Position numbers and translations under genes: made by a program. Shown one piece after another: positions 25,099 to 33,980 of a DNA stretch of 64,000 bases. The number at the start of each line of letters is the position of its first letter. The stretch's first letter is position 1. Below the pieces are notes generated by a model. The model searched no databases, was not told the origin of the DNA, and worked only from the letters and a program-made list of their open reading frames with translations. This DNA comes from Mycolicibacterium rhodesiae NBB3 (GTDB lineage Bacteria; Actinomycetota; Actinomycetes; Mycobacteriales; Mycobacteriaceae): assembly GCF_000230895.2 (NCBI RefSeq), contig NC_016604.1, forward strand, positions 5,518,001 to 5,582,000, given 5' to 3'.

Positions 25099-26094
25099 AT
25101 GGCTGCTATCCAATTTGTGACAGACCCGATGCCGAACCGAGATCAGGTACGGGCGCCGCGGACCGAGGACTACTTCCGGTCCGTCGTGGACTCGCTCGCG
25201 ACCGGCTTGGTCGTGTTCAAACACGACGGCCATATCGAGTGCGTCAACCCCGCCGCACAGCGGATACTCGGGGTGGCCGCCGATGATCTGATCCATGGAT
25301 GCGGCGCAGGCACCATCAGCGGCCGCATGGTCGACGCCGCGGGCCGCCGGATCGGTGCCGACCGATGGTCGATGACCTGCAGCGTGCGGGCCAGCCGTCG
25401 CGCTGTCGGCCGGGTGGTCGGCGTCGACCGACCCGACGGAAAGCGGGTATGGCTGTCCACGAGCTGGTGCCTGCTCGATCCGGTCGACAGCACGCGGTCC
25501 CCCCTGCTCGTCTCGTTCACCGACATCACCGCCGAGCGCGCAACGAGCCAGCGGCTCGCTCATCAGGCCAACCACGACGCGCTGACCGGGCTTCCGAACC
25601 GCGCGCACGTGCTGACCAAGGTGACCGAAGCGCTACGGGCGTCCGGCGAAAACGCCTTGGGCGCAATCTTGTTCATCGACCTGGACAATCTCAAGGTCAT
25701 CAACGACACCCTCGGCCACGAGGCGGGCGATGCCGCACTGAAGATCGTCGCCGACCGGCTACGCACCGCCGTCCGACCCGACGACCTGGTGGCCCGGCTC
25801 GGCGGCGACGAATTCGTCGCCGTCCTAGGCGGATCCATCTCCGGCGTCGCGGTCGACCGCCTCAGCGAGCGGCTGCACACACTGCTGTCCGAGCCTGCGA
25901 TCATCGGCGGCACGACGGTGCGGCTCGGCGCTAGCGTCGGCATCGCCGAAGTCGGGCCCGACGACCATCGCGACGCGGCTGAGCTCCTACGAGACGCCGA
26001 CCAGGCGATGTACCACGCCAAGAAATCGGGCCGGGGCCGTACCTGCCGCTTCGCCGAGCAGATGCACCGCGACGCAGAGTCAATCGCGAAATGA
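25099..26094 (+). CDS. PAS-GGDEF diguanylate cyclase
   Basis: This 331-residue protein makes cyclic di-GMP from two GTP. A PAS-like sensor spans about residues 24-147 (EDYFRSVVDSLATGLVVFKH). The GGDEF domain follows, with DALTGLPNR, FIDLDNLKVINDTLGHEAGD and the active-site GGDEF at residues 235-239. An inhibitory RxxD site (RPDD, residues 226-229) lies five residues before GGDEF, so product inhibition is expected. There are no membrane helices, so the PAS domain presumably senses a cytoplasmic ligand. No EAL domain is attached. The stop overlaps the MFS start by ATGA. Confidence 0.9.
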   Translation: MAAIQFVTDPMPNRDQVRAPRTEDYFRSVVDSLATGLVVFKHDGHIECVNPAAQRILGVAADDLIHGCGAGTISGRMVDAAGRRIGADRWSMTCSVRASRRAVGRVVGVDRPDGKRVWLSTSWCLLDPVDSTRSPLLVSFTDITAERATSQRLAHQANHDALTGLPNRAHVLTKVTEALRASGENALGAILFIDLDNLKVINDTLGHEAGDAALKIVADRLRTAVRPDDLVARLGGDEFVAVLGGSISGVAVDRLSERLHTLLSEPAIIGGTTVRLGASVGIAEVGPDDHRDAAELLRDADQAMYHAKKSGRGRTCRFAEQMHRDAESIAK

Positions 26095-27638
26095 GCCGGC
26101 CGCTGCTGGCACACGGCGCGTTCTACACCGCGGGTGTCCAGTTGAGCAATGTCTCCGTGGTGCTGCCCTTCGTCTGCGCTCAGCGCGGATTCGGATGGAT
26201 CGCCGGATTTCTCCTCCCGGTGTTCAGCGTCGGAACCATCGTCGGCAACTCGATGTCACCGGCGATCCTGCAATGGTGCCGCCAGCGCAAGCACCTCGTA
26301 CTCGCGGCGACATCCTTGATCATGGCCCTGCTCGTGGCATGCAACGCAATGATGGCCGCCACCGACCACTCCGCCGCGGTACTGATGCTGGCGACGACGG
26401 CGGCGATCGGTGTGATGGCCGGGATCAGCAGCGTGTCGTTCTCGGATGTCGTCTGCACCGCGCTGCCCGGCACGCAACGCGGGCGGTTACTACTGACCCA
26501 GGGTGCCGCCGGATCGGTCCTGGCGACAACGACGACGATCGCCGTTGCGCCACTGCTGCTGCGCAGCAACTCACCGGCCGCGCACGTACACGTCCTCTGG
26601 CTTGGCGTCTTCGGCTTGGTCATCGCCGCAGGTGTCGCTCTGTTCCTGGGTCCGGCCCGCCCCGAACCTGCCACAACCGGTCCGCGCACCTCACTCCTGT
26701 CGACCTACCGATCCGGGCTGAGCATCGCGCGAAGCCAGACGTGGTTCCGCCAGTACGCGATCACCCATCTGCTGTTCGTCCCGGTGGTGCTCGGCACGAC
26801 CTTTCACAGTCTGCGTGCAGCCGACGGCGATGTGAGCCTGCATGTGCTGGTGGTGGTCTCCAGCGTCGGCCTGGTGGCTGGCTCTGCACTGTGGCGGCCG
26901 GTGTTTCGCAGGCACGGCGTCCGCGGCATGTTGTGCGGCAGCGCGCTGCTGAGTTCGCTTGCCACCGTTGGCTCGATGGTCGGTGAAATTGTTGCGGGCA
27001 CCGCCAACGTGTGGTTGCAGACCGCCATCATCCTGCTCGCGACCATGGCCGGTCAGGCCGTGTTCGCCGCGGCGATCACCTGGATCAGCACGTTCGCCGA
27101 CGAACACCACCGCGCGACACTGATCGCATTCGCCGCGGCGATGGTGGCGCTGACGACGGCGACGGTAGGTGCAGTCATGGGCATGGTGGCCCAGATTCAA
27201 ACGCCGGTCTGGCCGGTCGCCGTCGTCCTGGTACTGAATGTCGCGGCCGGCTGCGTGGCGACTCGGGCCCCCGGCGCTTCGCTAAGCCCGGTTGAGCCGC
27301 GAAAGAACTTCTGCCAGAAGGCCATCGGCGGCGACGTCGACCTGGTCGCCGGTCGCCAGGTTCTTCACTCCGATGGTGCCGGCCTCGATGTCGCGGTCAC
27401 CGGCGACCAGGGCGAGCGAAGCACCGGAACGGTCGGCCGCGCGCATCGCGCCTTTGATGCCACGGTCACCGTAGGCGAGGTCGACGCGCACACCAGCGGC
27501 ACGCAGCCGCGCCGCCAGCACGGCCAACGTGATCTTGGCCTGCTCGCCGAGTGGCACAGCGAACACGTCGACACGAGCGGTGCCACCGACAGACTTGCCC
27601 TCGGCCTTCAGCGCCAGCATCGTCCGGTCCACGCCTAG
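26091..27638 (+). CDS. MFS transporter with a C-terminal tail running antisense to hisS
   Basis: The first roughly 400 residues are a major facilitator protein with about 12 membrane helices. The ORF does not stop at the domain end (around FSLSPVE, near 27290). It continues 115 more codons through the antisense strand of the hisS 3' end, adding a soluble, Gly/His/Arg-rich tail that has no family look. The overlap with hisS is 357 nt. Either the original stop was lost and the tail is tolerated, or a sequencing error hides a stop. Substrate and direction of transport are unknown; it is translationally coupled to the diguanylate cyclase. Confidence 0.75.
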   Translation: MSRPLLAHGAFYTAGVQLSNVSVVLPFVCAQRGFGWIAGFLLPVFSVGTIVGNSMSPAILQWCRQRKHLVLAATSLIMALLVACNAMMAATDHSAAVLMLATTAAIGVMAGISSVSFSDVVCTALPGTQRGRLLLTQGAAGSVLATTTTIAVAPLLLRSNSPAAHVHVLWLGVFGLVIAAGVALFLGPARPEPATTGPRTSLLSTYRSGLSIARSQTWFRQYAITHLLFVPVVLGTTFHSLRAADGDVSLHVLVVVSSVGLVAGSALWRPVFRRHGVRGMLCGSALLSSLATVGSMVGEIVAGTANVWLQTAIILLATMAGQAVFAAAITWISTFADEHHRATLIAFAAAMVALTTATVGAVMGMVAQIQTPVWPVAVVLVLNVAAGCVATRAPGASLSPVEPRKNFCQKAIGGDVDLVAGRQVLHSDGAGLDVAVTGDQGERSTGTVGRAHRAFDATVTVGEVDAHTSGTQPRRQHGQRDLGLLAEWHSEHVDTSGATDRLALGLQRQHRPVHA

Positions 27639-28547
27639 CCCAAAGCCGATGCCGGACAGGTCTTTTCCACCGAGCTGCTGCATCAGACCGTCGTAACGGC
27701 CGCCGCCGCCGATGCCCGACTGTGCACCGAGTCCGTCGTGCACGAACTCGAAGGTGGTCTTGGTGTAATAGTCCAGCCCGCGCACCATCCGCGGGTTGAT
27801 GACATATGGCACTCCAAGCGCATCCAGATGCGCCAGTACCGTGTCGAAGTGCTGCTTGGCGGCATCGGAGAGGTGATCCAACATGACGGGCGCGTCAGCG
27901 GTCATCTCACGCACCTTCGGGCGTTTGTCGTCGAGCACCCGCAGCGGATTGATCTCGGCGCGGCGGCGAGTGTCCTCATCGAGGTCGAGCTTGAACAGGA
28001 AGTCCTGCAACAGTTCCCGGTACTGCGGGCGGCACGTGTCGTCACCCAGCGAGGTGATCTCCAGCCGGAAACCGTCGAGCCCGAGCGAGCGGAAGCCGGC
28101 GTCGGCGATGGCGATCACCTCGGCGTCCAGCGCAGGATCGTCGACGCCGATCGCCTCCACCCCCACCTGCTGAAGTTGACGGTAGCGGCCGGCCTGCGGA
28201 CGCTCGTAGCGGAAGAAAGGGCCCGCGTAGCAGAGTTTGACGGGCAGCGGTCCGCGGTCGAGCCCATGCTCGATCACCGCGCGCATCACCCCGGCGGTGC
28301 CCTCAGGGCGCAGCGTCACCGAGCGGTCGCCGCGGTCGGCGAAGGTGTACATCTCCTTGGAGACCACATCGGTGGACTCCCCCACCCCGCGCGCGAACAG
28401 TGCCGTGTCCTCGAAGATCGGCAGTTCGATGTCGCCGTAGCCGGCGCGCCTGGCGGAGTCCAGCAGTCCGTCGCGCACGCCGACGAATTGCGCCGAGTCC
28501 GGTGGCAGATAGTCGGGGACGCCCTTGGGCGCCTGAAAGTCACTCAC
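27282..28547 (-). CDS. hisS: Histidyl-tRNA synthetase
   Basis: This 421-residue class II synthetase charges tRNA-His. Motif 1/2 regions appear as PKGVPDYLPPDSAQFV, RPEGTAGVMRAVIEHGL and FFRYERPQAGRYRQLQQVGV. The histidine-specific motifs are GLDYYTKTTFEFV and GIGGGGRYDGLM, and the C-terminal anticodon-binding domain is present. The GTG start overlaps the stop of the upstream glyoxalase-II-like gene (GTGA). Its 3' end is overlapped on the other strand by the tail of the MFS reading frame. Gene order matches that of M. tuberculosis. Confidence 0.97.
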   Translation of the reverse strand: MSDFQAPKGVPDYLPPDSAQFVGVRDGLLDSARRAGYGDIELPIFEDTALFARGVGESTDVVSKEMYTFADRGDRSVTLRPEGTAGVMRAVIEHGLDRGPLPVKLCYAGPFFRYERPQAGRYRQLQQVGVEAIGVDDPALDAEVIAIADAGFRSLGLDGFRLEITSLGDDTCRPQYRELLQDFLFKLDLDEDTRRRAEINPLRVLDDKRPKVREMTADAPVMLDHLSDAAKQHFDTVLAHLDALGVPYVINPRMVRGLDYYTKTTFEFVHDGLGAQSGIGGGGRYDGLMQQLGGKDLSGIGFGLGVDRTMLALKAEGKSVGGTARVDVFAVPLGEQAKITLAVLAARLRAAGVRVDLAYGDRGIKGAMRAADRSGASLALVAGDRDIEAGTIGVKNLATGDQVDVAADGLLAEVLSRLNRA

Positions 28548-29209
28548 TGGTTCAAACCTTCGAGGAACGGGTTGGTGCGGCGTTCGTAGCCGATCGTGGT
28601 CTTTTCGCCGTGCCCAGGTAGTACCACGGTGTCGTCGCCGAGCACCAACAGTTTTGTGACGATCGACCCGAGCAGATCGCGTCCGCTTCCCCCCGGCAGA
28701 TCGGTACGGCCGACCGATTGGCGGAACAGCGTGTCGCCGGTGAAGACGATTTCCTCGGTGCCCTCGGAGACGCGGAACACGACCGAGCCACGCGTGTGGC
28801 CCGGGGTGTGGTCGACGGTCACGGTGACACCCCCCAGTTCCACCTTGTCTCCATCCTTGTCCAGTTCGACGACCTGCTTGGGTTCCCGGAACAGCGCGCC
28901 GAAGGCGAGTTGCGCCAGTCGGGGGCCGAAATCCTTGATCGGGTCGGTCAGCATAAACCGGTCATCGGGGTGGATATACGCCGGGCAGCCGTACATATCG
29001 GCCACCTTCTGGGCCGACCAGATGTGATCGATATGCCCGTGGGTGAGCAGCACTGCCGCAGGTGTCAGGTGGTTCTCGTCGAGAATCCGCCTCAAAGGCA
29101 CCATCGCCCGTTGACCGGGATCGACGATGATCGCGTCCGCCCCCGTGCGCTGTGCCAGCACATAGCAGTTGCACGCCAGCATGCCTGCCGGGAATCCGGT
29201 GATCAACAC
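28544..29209 (-). CDS. Glyoxalase-II-like MBL-fold hydrolase
   Basis: This 221-residue protein is the orthologue of M. tuberculosis Rv2581c. The start GTG-TTG gives MLITGFPAGMLACNCYVLA, exactly the orthologue's N-terminus, so the 40 upstream codons are excluded. Zinc ligands are in THGHIDH, PGHTRGS, TGDTLF and PGHGEKT. The family hydrolyses thioesters such as S-lactoyl-thiol. In mycobacteria the thiol would be mycothiol, which is an inference. It is co-translated with hisS and divergent from ppiB. Confidence 0.9.
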   Translation of the reverse strand: MLITGFPAGMLACNCYVLAQRTGADAIIVDPGQRAMVPLRRILDENHLTPAAVLLTHGHIDHIWSAQKVADMYGCPAYIHPDDRFMLTDPIKDFGPRLAQLAFGALFREPKQVVELDKDGDKVELGGVTVTVDHTPGHTRGSVVFRVSEGTEEIVFTGDTLFRQSVGRTDLPGGSGRDLLGSIVTKLLVLGDDTVVLPGHGEKTTIGYERRTNPFLEGLNQ

Positions 29210-29311
29210 ATCGTTCAGTTTTCCATCCCTGATGACGCGGGCGACAACGCCACACTCAGCAATGCCTGGCACACTCGTTGCCGACCAATCAACACAAGGA
29301 GGACACCGGCG

Positions 29312-30187
29312 GTGCCGACCAACGAACAACGGCGGGCGACAGCAAAGCGCAAACTCGACCGGCAGCTGGAGCGCCGGGCCGCCAAGGAACGTAAGCGTCG
29401 CCTCTTCACGATCATCGGATCCGTGGTCGGCGTGGTCGTCGTCGCCGCCGCTGTGGCGACGACGGTGATCCTCACCAGGGACGATTCCGACAATCAGAAC
29501 ACCGCCGCGACCAGCACACCGCCGACCAGCGCAGCACCAGCCGGCGACGGCGCGCTACCCGCATTCGTCGCGCCCGCAGGCCTCGGTGACAACTGCCAAT
29601 ACCCGGCCACCCCGGACAAGGCCAGCAAGCCGGTCAAACCCCCGCGGGCAGGAAAGGTGCCGACCGAGCCTGCGCAGGTCAGCGCCAGCATGGAGACCAA
29701 TCAGGGCGATATCGGCCTGATGCTCGACAACGGCAAGTCACCGTGCACCGTCAACAGCTTCGCCAGCCTGGCGAACCAGGGCTTCTTCAAGGACACCACC
29801 TGCCATCGCCTGACGACCTCGGACTCGCTGTCGGTGTTGCAGTGCGGCGATCCGACCGCCCAGGGCACCGGCGGTCCCGGATATCAGTTCGCAAATGAAT
29901 ATCCGACTAACCAGTACCAGCCTGACGACCCCAAACTGCAAGAACCCGTGCTGTATCCGCGGGGCACGTTGGCCATGGCCAACGCGGGGCCGGGCACCAA
30001 CGGCAGTCAGTTCTTCCTGGTCTACAAGGACTCGCAGCTGCCGCCGAACTACACCGTGTTCGGCACGATCGACGAAACCGGTCTGGCCACGCTCGACAAG
30101 ATCGCCGCGGCCGGCACGACCGATGGCGCACCGGACGGTAAGCCGAAGTCGGACGTCAAGATCACCTCGCTGATGCTGGATCCGTGA
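29312..30187 (+). CDS. ppiB: Membrane-anchored cyclophilin (peptidyl-prolyl isomerase)
   Basis: This 291-residue protein has a basic cytoplasmic N-terminus (RRATAKRKLDRQLERRAAKE), one membrane segment at about residues 31-53, a Thr/Pro/Ala linker, and a cyclophilin domain outside the cell. Cyclophilin hallmarks include CTVNSFASLANQGFF, CHRL, GTGGPGYQFANEY, RGTLAMANAGPGTNGSQFFL and YTVFGTI. It speeds proline isomerisation in exported proteins. The GTG start has a strong AAGGAGG site. The 3' end overlaps a second cyclophilin gene, clearly a tandem duplicate. Confidence 0.93.
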   Translation: MPTNEQRRATAKRKLDRQLERRAAKERKRRLFTIIGSVVGVVVVAAAVATTVILTRDDSDNQNTAATSTPPTSAAPAGDGALPAFVAPAGLGDNCQYPATPDKASKPVKPPRAGKVPTEPAQVSASMETNQGDIGLMLDNGKSPCTVNSFASLANQGFFKDTTCHRLTTSDSLSVLQCGDPTAQGTGGPGYQFANEYPTNQYQPDDPKLQEPVLYPRGTLAMANAGPGTNGSQFFLVYKDSQLPPNYTVFGTIDETGLATLDKIAAAGTTDGAPDGKPKSDVKITSLMLDP

Positions 30188-31206
30188 CGAATCCGCCGCC
30201 GCCCTACGGCGCGTACCCACCGCCGTATGGCGCGTACCCGCCGTATGGCGGATATCCTTCGGGCTACCCCGGCTATCCGCCGCCCCAGCCAACGAACACG
30301 CTGGCCATCGCGTCGCTGGTGTGCGCGTTCGTGTTCGCACCGCTGGGGATCGTATTCGGGCACATCTCCCTTTCGCAGATCAAGAAGACCGGAGAAGAGG
30401 GCCGCGGGTTGGCCCTCGCCGGCCTGATCATCAGCTACCTGATCACCGCGCTGACGATCCTCGTGGTGGTGTTGAGCGTGCTGTTCGTCATCGCGGTGGG
30501 TCGCAGCCTCGAGGACCTGGACGGGATGACGACGGACTACACGGCCACTCCGACGCGGCCCATCAACGCCCCGCCCCTTCCCGAGTTCAAGCGCCCGGCC
30601 ACCCTGGGATCCAACTGCCAATACCCGACGACCACGGAACCGGCGAGCAAGCCCGCCAAGCCGCCGCGCACCGGACGGGTTCCGACTGAACCCGCATTGA
30701 TCAGTGCCGGCATCAAGACCAACCGCGGCGCCATCGGACTGCAGCTGGACAATGCCAAAGCTCCCTGCACCGTCAACAACTTCGCCAGCCTGGCCCAGCA
30801 AGGATTTTTCGACGACACCACGTGCCATCGCCTGACGACGACCCCCACACTCGGCGTGCTGCAGTGCGGCGACCCGTCCGGCAGCGGAACCGGCGGTCCG
30901 GGCTACAGGTTCCCGAACGAGTACCCCACCAACCAGTTCCGGCTCACCGACCCGTCGCTGAAGACGCCGATGCGCTACCCGCGGGGCACGCTGGCGATGG
31001 CCAACGCCGGGATAGGCACCAACGGCAGCCAGTTCTTCCTGGTGTACGAGGACTCAGCGTTACCGCCGACGTACACGGTGTTCGGCACCATCGACAAGAC
31101 CGGACTGGCCACCCTCGACAAGATCGCCGCCGGCGGTGTCGCCGACAGCAGCGGCGACGGTGAGCCCAACCAGACCGTGAAGATCGAGTCGGTGCGGGTC
31201 GACTGA
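30184..31206 (+). CDS. Second membrane cyclophilin, with DUF4190-like N-terminus
   Basis: This 340-residue paralogue of the preceding protein has the same cyclophilin domain (RGTLAMANAGIGTNGSQFFL, YTVFGTIDKTGLATLDKIAA). In front of it lies a different N-terminus: a Pro/Tyr-rich cytoplasmic run (PPYGAYPPYGGYP), then two membrane helices with the DUF4190 pattern LAIASLVCAF, GHISLSQIKKTGEEGRG and LALAGLIISY. The shared linker NCQYP...SKPAKPPRTGRVPTEPA shows the two genes arose by duplication and domain swapping. GTG start overlaps the upstream stop. M. tuberculosis has only one gene at this place. Confidence 0.9.
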   Translation: MTNPPPPYGAYPPPYGAYPPYGGYPSGYPGYPPPQPTNTLAIASLVCAFVFAPLGIVFGHISLSQIKKTGEEGRGLALAGLIISYLITALTILVVVLSVLFVIAVGRSLEDLDGMTTDYTATPTRPINAPPLPEFKRPATLGSNCQYPTTTEPASKPAKPPRTGRVPTEPALISAGIKTNRGAIGLQLDNAKAPCTVNNFASLAQQGFFDDTTCHRLTTTPTLGVLQCGDPSGSGTGGPGYRFPNEYPTNQFRLTDPSLKTPMRYPRGTLAMANAGIGTNGSQFFLVYEDSALPPTYTVFGTIDKTGLATLDKIAAGGVADSSGDGEPNQTVKIESVRVD

Positions 31207-31215
31207 CGTCGCGAG

Positions 31216-31509
31216 CTAGCTGCTCGGCTTCGTCTCGATGTAGAACTCGACGTCGTCACCCTCGACCTTGGTCACGCGCATGTCTGCGGTGTACTCCGAG
31301 CCTTCGGGTCCGGTGAACTTGCACTCGAACTTCGTGCCCACCTTGGCCTCGACACCCTCGGGACACTTCACGTCTTTGGGCTCGAAACCCGTTTGCTTCT
31401 TCACTAGATCAACGACCGATTGCGCGGCACCCTCGGGCTTGATGGTGGAACCGCAACCGGCGACCAGCAGGGCGGCAGCGGCAAGAGTCGCGACAAGTGC
31501 GGTACGCAT
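31216..31509 (-). CDS. DUF4333 lipoprotein
   Basis: This 97-residue lipoprotein has a short signal peptide ending in the lipobox LLVAGC. The mature part (KKQTGFEPKDVKCPEGVEAK, then VGTKFECKFTGPEGSEYTADMRVTKV) matches the DUF4333 pattern with a conserved cysteine pair. It should sit on the outer face of the plasma membrane. The stop lies 9 nt from the convergent cyclophilin stop. Function unknown. Confidence 0.82.
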   Translation of the reverse strand: MRTALVATLAAAALLVAGCGSTIKPEGAAQSVVDLVKKQTGFEPKDVKCPEGVEAKVGTKFECKFTGPEGSEYTADMRVTKVEGDDVEFYIETKPSS

Positions 31510-31561
31510 CGCCGAATTATGACGACAAATTGTCGGTCGCGCGATTATTTGCTCAAAACAC

Positions 31562-33928
31562 CTAGGCGGCCGAGGTGACGCGGTAGACGTCGTACACGCC
31601 CTCCACGTTGCGCACCACGTTGAGCAGGTGCCCCAGATGCTTCGGGTCCCCCATCTCGAAGGTGAACCTGCTGATCGCCACACGGTCGTCGGACGTGGTC
31701 ACCGACGCCGAGAGGATGTTGACCTTCTCGTCGGCCAGCACGCGGGTCACATCCGACAGCAACCGGTGCCGGTCCAGCGCCTCGACCTGAATGGCGACCA
31801 GGAACACCGACGACGGCGACGGGGCCCATTGCACGTCGATGATCCGCTCCGACTGTTCTTGCAGCGACGCTGCATTGGTGCAGTCGGTCCGATGCACGCT
31901 GACACCACCGCCGCGGGTGACGAACCCCATGATGATGTCGCCGGGAACCGGAGTGCAGCATTTGGCGAGCTTGGAGAGCACCCCCGGCGCACCCGGCACG
32001 GCGACGCCGACATCGTCGGTGTGACGTTGACGCACCGGCATGGTGGACGGTGTGGCGCGCTCGGCGATTTCGTCGGTGGCGTCCTCGTCGCCGCCGAGTT
32101 GGGCGACGAGACGCTGCACGACGTGCCGGGCCGACACATGACCCTCACCCACGGCGGTGTAGAGCGCAGACACGTCCACGTAGCGCAACTCACGGGCGAG
32201 TGCGGCAACCTGTTCGGCATTCATCAACCGCTGCAACGGAATTCCGGCGCGTCGCACTTCACGGGCGATGGCGTCCTTGCCCGATTCGAGCGCCTCTTCA
32301 CGTCGCTCCTTGGCAAACCACTGGCGGATCTTCGCCTTCGCCCGCGGCGACACCACAAACGTCTGCCAGTCGCGCGACGGGCCTGCGTTCGGCGCCTTGG
32401 AAGTGAACACCTCTACCTGGTCGCCGTTTTCGAGTTTGCGCTCCAACGCGACCAACCGGCCGTTCACGCGTGAGCCGATACACCGGTGGCCGACCTCGGT
32501 GTGCACGGCGTAGGCGAAGTCCACCGGAGTCGAGCCCGTAGGCAACGTGATCAGATCGCCCTTCGGCGTGAACACGAAGATCTCCTGCACCGCAAGGTCG
32601 TAGCGCAGCGACTCGAGGAACTCTCCGGGGTCGGCGGCCTCCCGCTGCCAGTCGAGAAGCTGACGCATCCAAGCCATGTCGTCGATCTCGGCGGCGGCGT
32701 GGTTCGCCGGCGCTCCGTTGCGGCCCTTGGCTTCCTTGTAGCGCCAGTGCGCGGCGATGCCATACTCCGCGGTCTTGTGCATGTCGACGGTGCGGATCTG
32801 CACTTCCAGCGGCTTGCCCTCGGGACCGACGACGGTGGTGTGCAATGACTGATACACACCGAAGCGCGGCTGGGCGATGTAGTCCTTGAACCGGCCCGCG
32901 ATCGGCTGCCAGAGCGAATGCACCACGCCCACAGCCGCATAGCAGTCGCGGACGTCGTCGCAAAGGATGCGCACCCCGACGAGGTCGTGGATGTCGTCGA
33001 AGTCGCGGCCCTTGACGATCATCTTCTGGTAGATCGACCAGTAGTGCTTCGGCCTGCCCTCGACCACCGCGTTGATCTTGGACGCGTTGAGCGTCGCGGT
33101 GATCTCGGCGCGCACCTTGGCCAGATAGATGTCGCGAGACGGGGCCCGGTCGGCGACCAGCCGTACGATCTCCTCGTACTTCTTCGGATGCAGGATCGCG
33201 AACGATAGATCCTCGAGCTCCCACTTGACGGTCGCCATACCGAGTCGATGTGCCAGCGGCGCAATCACTTCCAGCGTTTCGCGGGACTTGGCCGCCTGTT
33301 TCTCCGGGGGCAGGAAACGCATGGTGCGCATGTTGTGCAACCGGTCGGCGACCTTGATGACCAGCACCCGCGGATCGCGGGCCATCGCGAGGATCATCTT
33401 GCGGATGGTCTCGCCCTCGGCCGCGGTGCCCAAGGCGACCTTGTCCAGTTTGGTGACGCCGTCGACGAGGTGGCCGACCTCGGTGCCGAACTCTTCGGTC
33501 AGCGCCTCGAGCGTGTAACCGGTGTCCTCGACGGTGTCATGGAGCAGGGCCGCGATCAGCGTCGTGGTGTCCATCTCGAGCTCGGCCAATATGTTCGCGA
33601 CGGCCAGCGGATGGGTGATGTAGGGGTCACCGGAACGGCGCAGTTGGCCGGCGTGACGCTCCTCGGCGACCTCGTACGCGCGCTGCAACAGCGTCAGGTT
33701 GGCCTTGGGATAGAACTGTTTGTGGACCGCGACGAGCGGCTCCAGCACCGGGTTGACGAGGCTGCGTTGGGCCGTCATCCGGCGAGCCAGCCGGGCCCGC
33801 ACCCGACGCGACGCGCTCGTCGCCGCTTTTGATGAATCCGTCTTCGGGATCTCCAGGGGCTGGGTCTCCGGCATCTGAGCGCTCGGCGGCGACTGCACGG
33901 CCTGTCCCGTGCCGGGATCTTCAGCCAT
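31562..33928 (-). CDS. rel: Bifunctional (p)ppGpp synthetase/hydrolase Rel
   Basis: This 788-residue stringent-response enzyme makes and degrades (p)ppGpp. An N-terminal HD hydrolase domain has HDTVEDTGYTLEALTEEFG near residue 130 and KVADRLHNMRTM. The synthetase domain has GRDFDDIHDLVGVRILCDD and FGVYQSLHTTVVGPEG. TGS (FTPKGDLITLPTGSTPVDFAYAVH), helical/zinc-finger (CCTPVPGDIIMGFVTRGGGVSVHR) and ACT domains follow. Both activities appear intact. GTG two codons upstream touches the GGAGG site, so ATG at 33928 is the better start. It is followed by no gene on the same strand for 50 nt. Confidence 0.97.
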   Translation of the reverse strand: MAEDPGTGQAVQSPPSAQMPETQPLEIPKTDSSKAATSASRRVRARLARRMTAQRSLVNPVLEPLVAVHKQFYPKANLTLLQRAYEVAEERHAGQLRRSGDPYITHPLAVANILAELEMDTTTLIAALLHDTVEDTGYTLEALTEEFGTEVGHLVDGVTKLDKVALGTAAEGETIRKMILAMARDPRVLVIKVADRLHNMRTMRFLPPEKQAAKSRETLEVIAPLAHRLGMATVKWELEDLSFAILHPKKYEEIVRLVADRAPSRDIYLAKVRAEITATLNASKINAVVEGRPKHYWSIYQKMIVKGRDFDDIHDLVGVRILCDDVRDCYAAVGVVHSLWQPIAGRFKDYIAQPRFGVYQSLHTTVVGPEGKPLEVQIRTVDMHKTAEYGIAAHWRYKEAKGRNGAPANHAAAEIDDMAWMRQLLDWQREAADPGEFLESLRYDLAVQEIFVFTPKGDLITLPTGSTPVDFAYAVHTEVGHRCIGSRVNGRLVALERKLENGDQVEVFTSKAPNAGPSRDWQTFVVSPRAKAKIRQWFAKERREEALESGKDAIAREVRRAGIPLQRLMNAEQVAALARELRYVDVSALYTAVGEGHVSARHVVQRLVAQLGGDEDATDEIAERATPSTMPVRQRHTDDVGVAVPGAPGVLSKLAKCCTPVPGDIIMGFVTRGGGVSVHRTDCTNAASLQEQSERIIDVQWAPSPSSVFLVAIQVEALDRHRLLSDVTRVLADEKVNILSASVTTSDDRVAISRFTFEMGDPKHLGHLLNVVRNVEGVYDVYRVTSAA

Positions 33929-33980
33929 CGTCACCTCCGGAGTCTGTTCGGGCGTGCGCTCAGACTTTTCAGGATACGGC

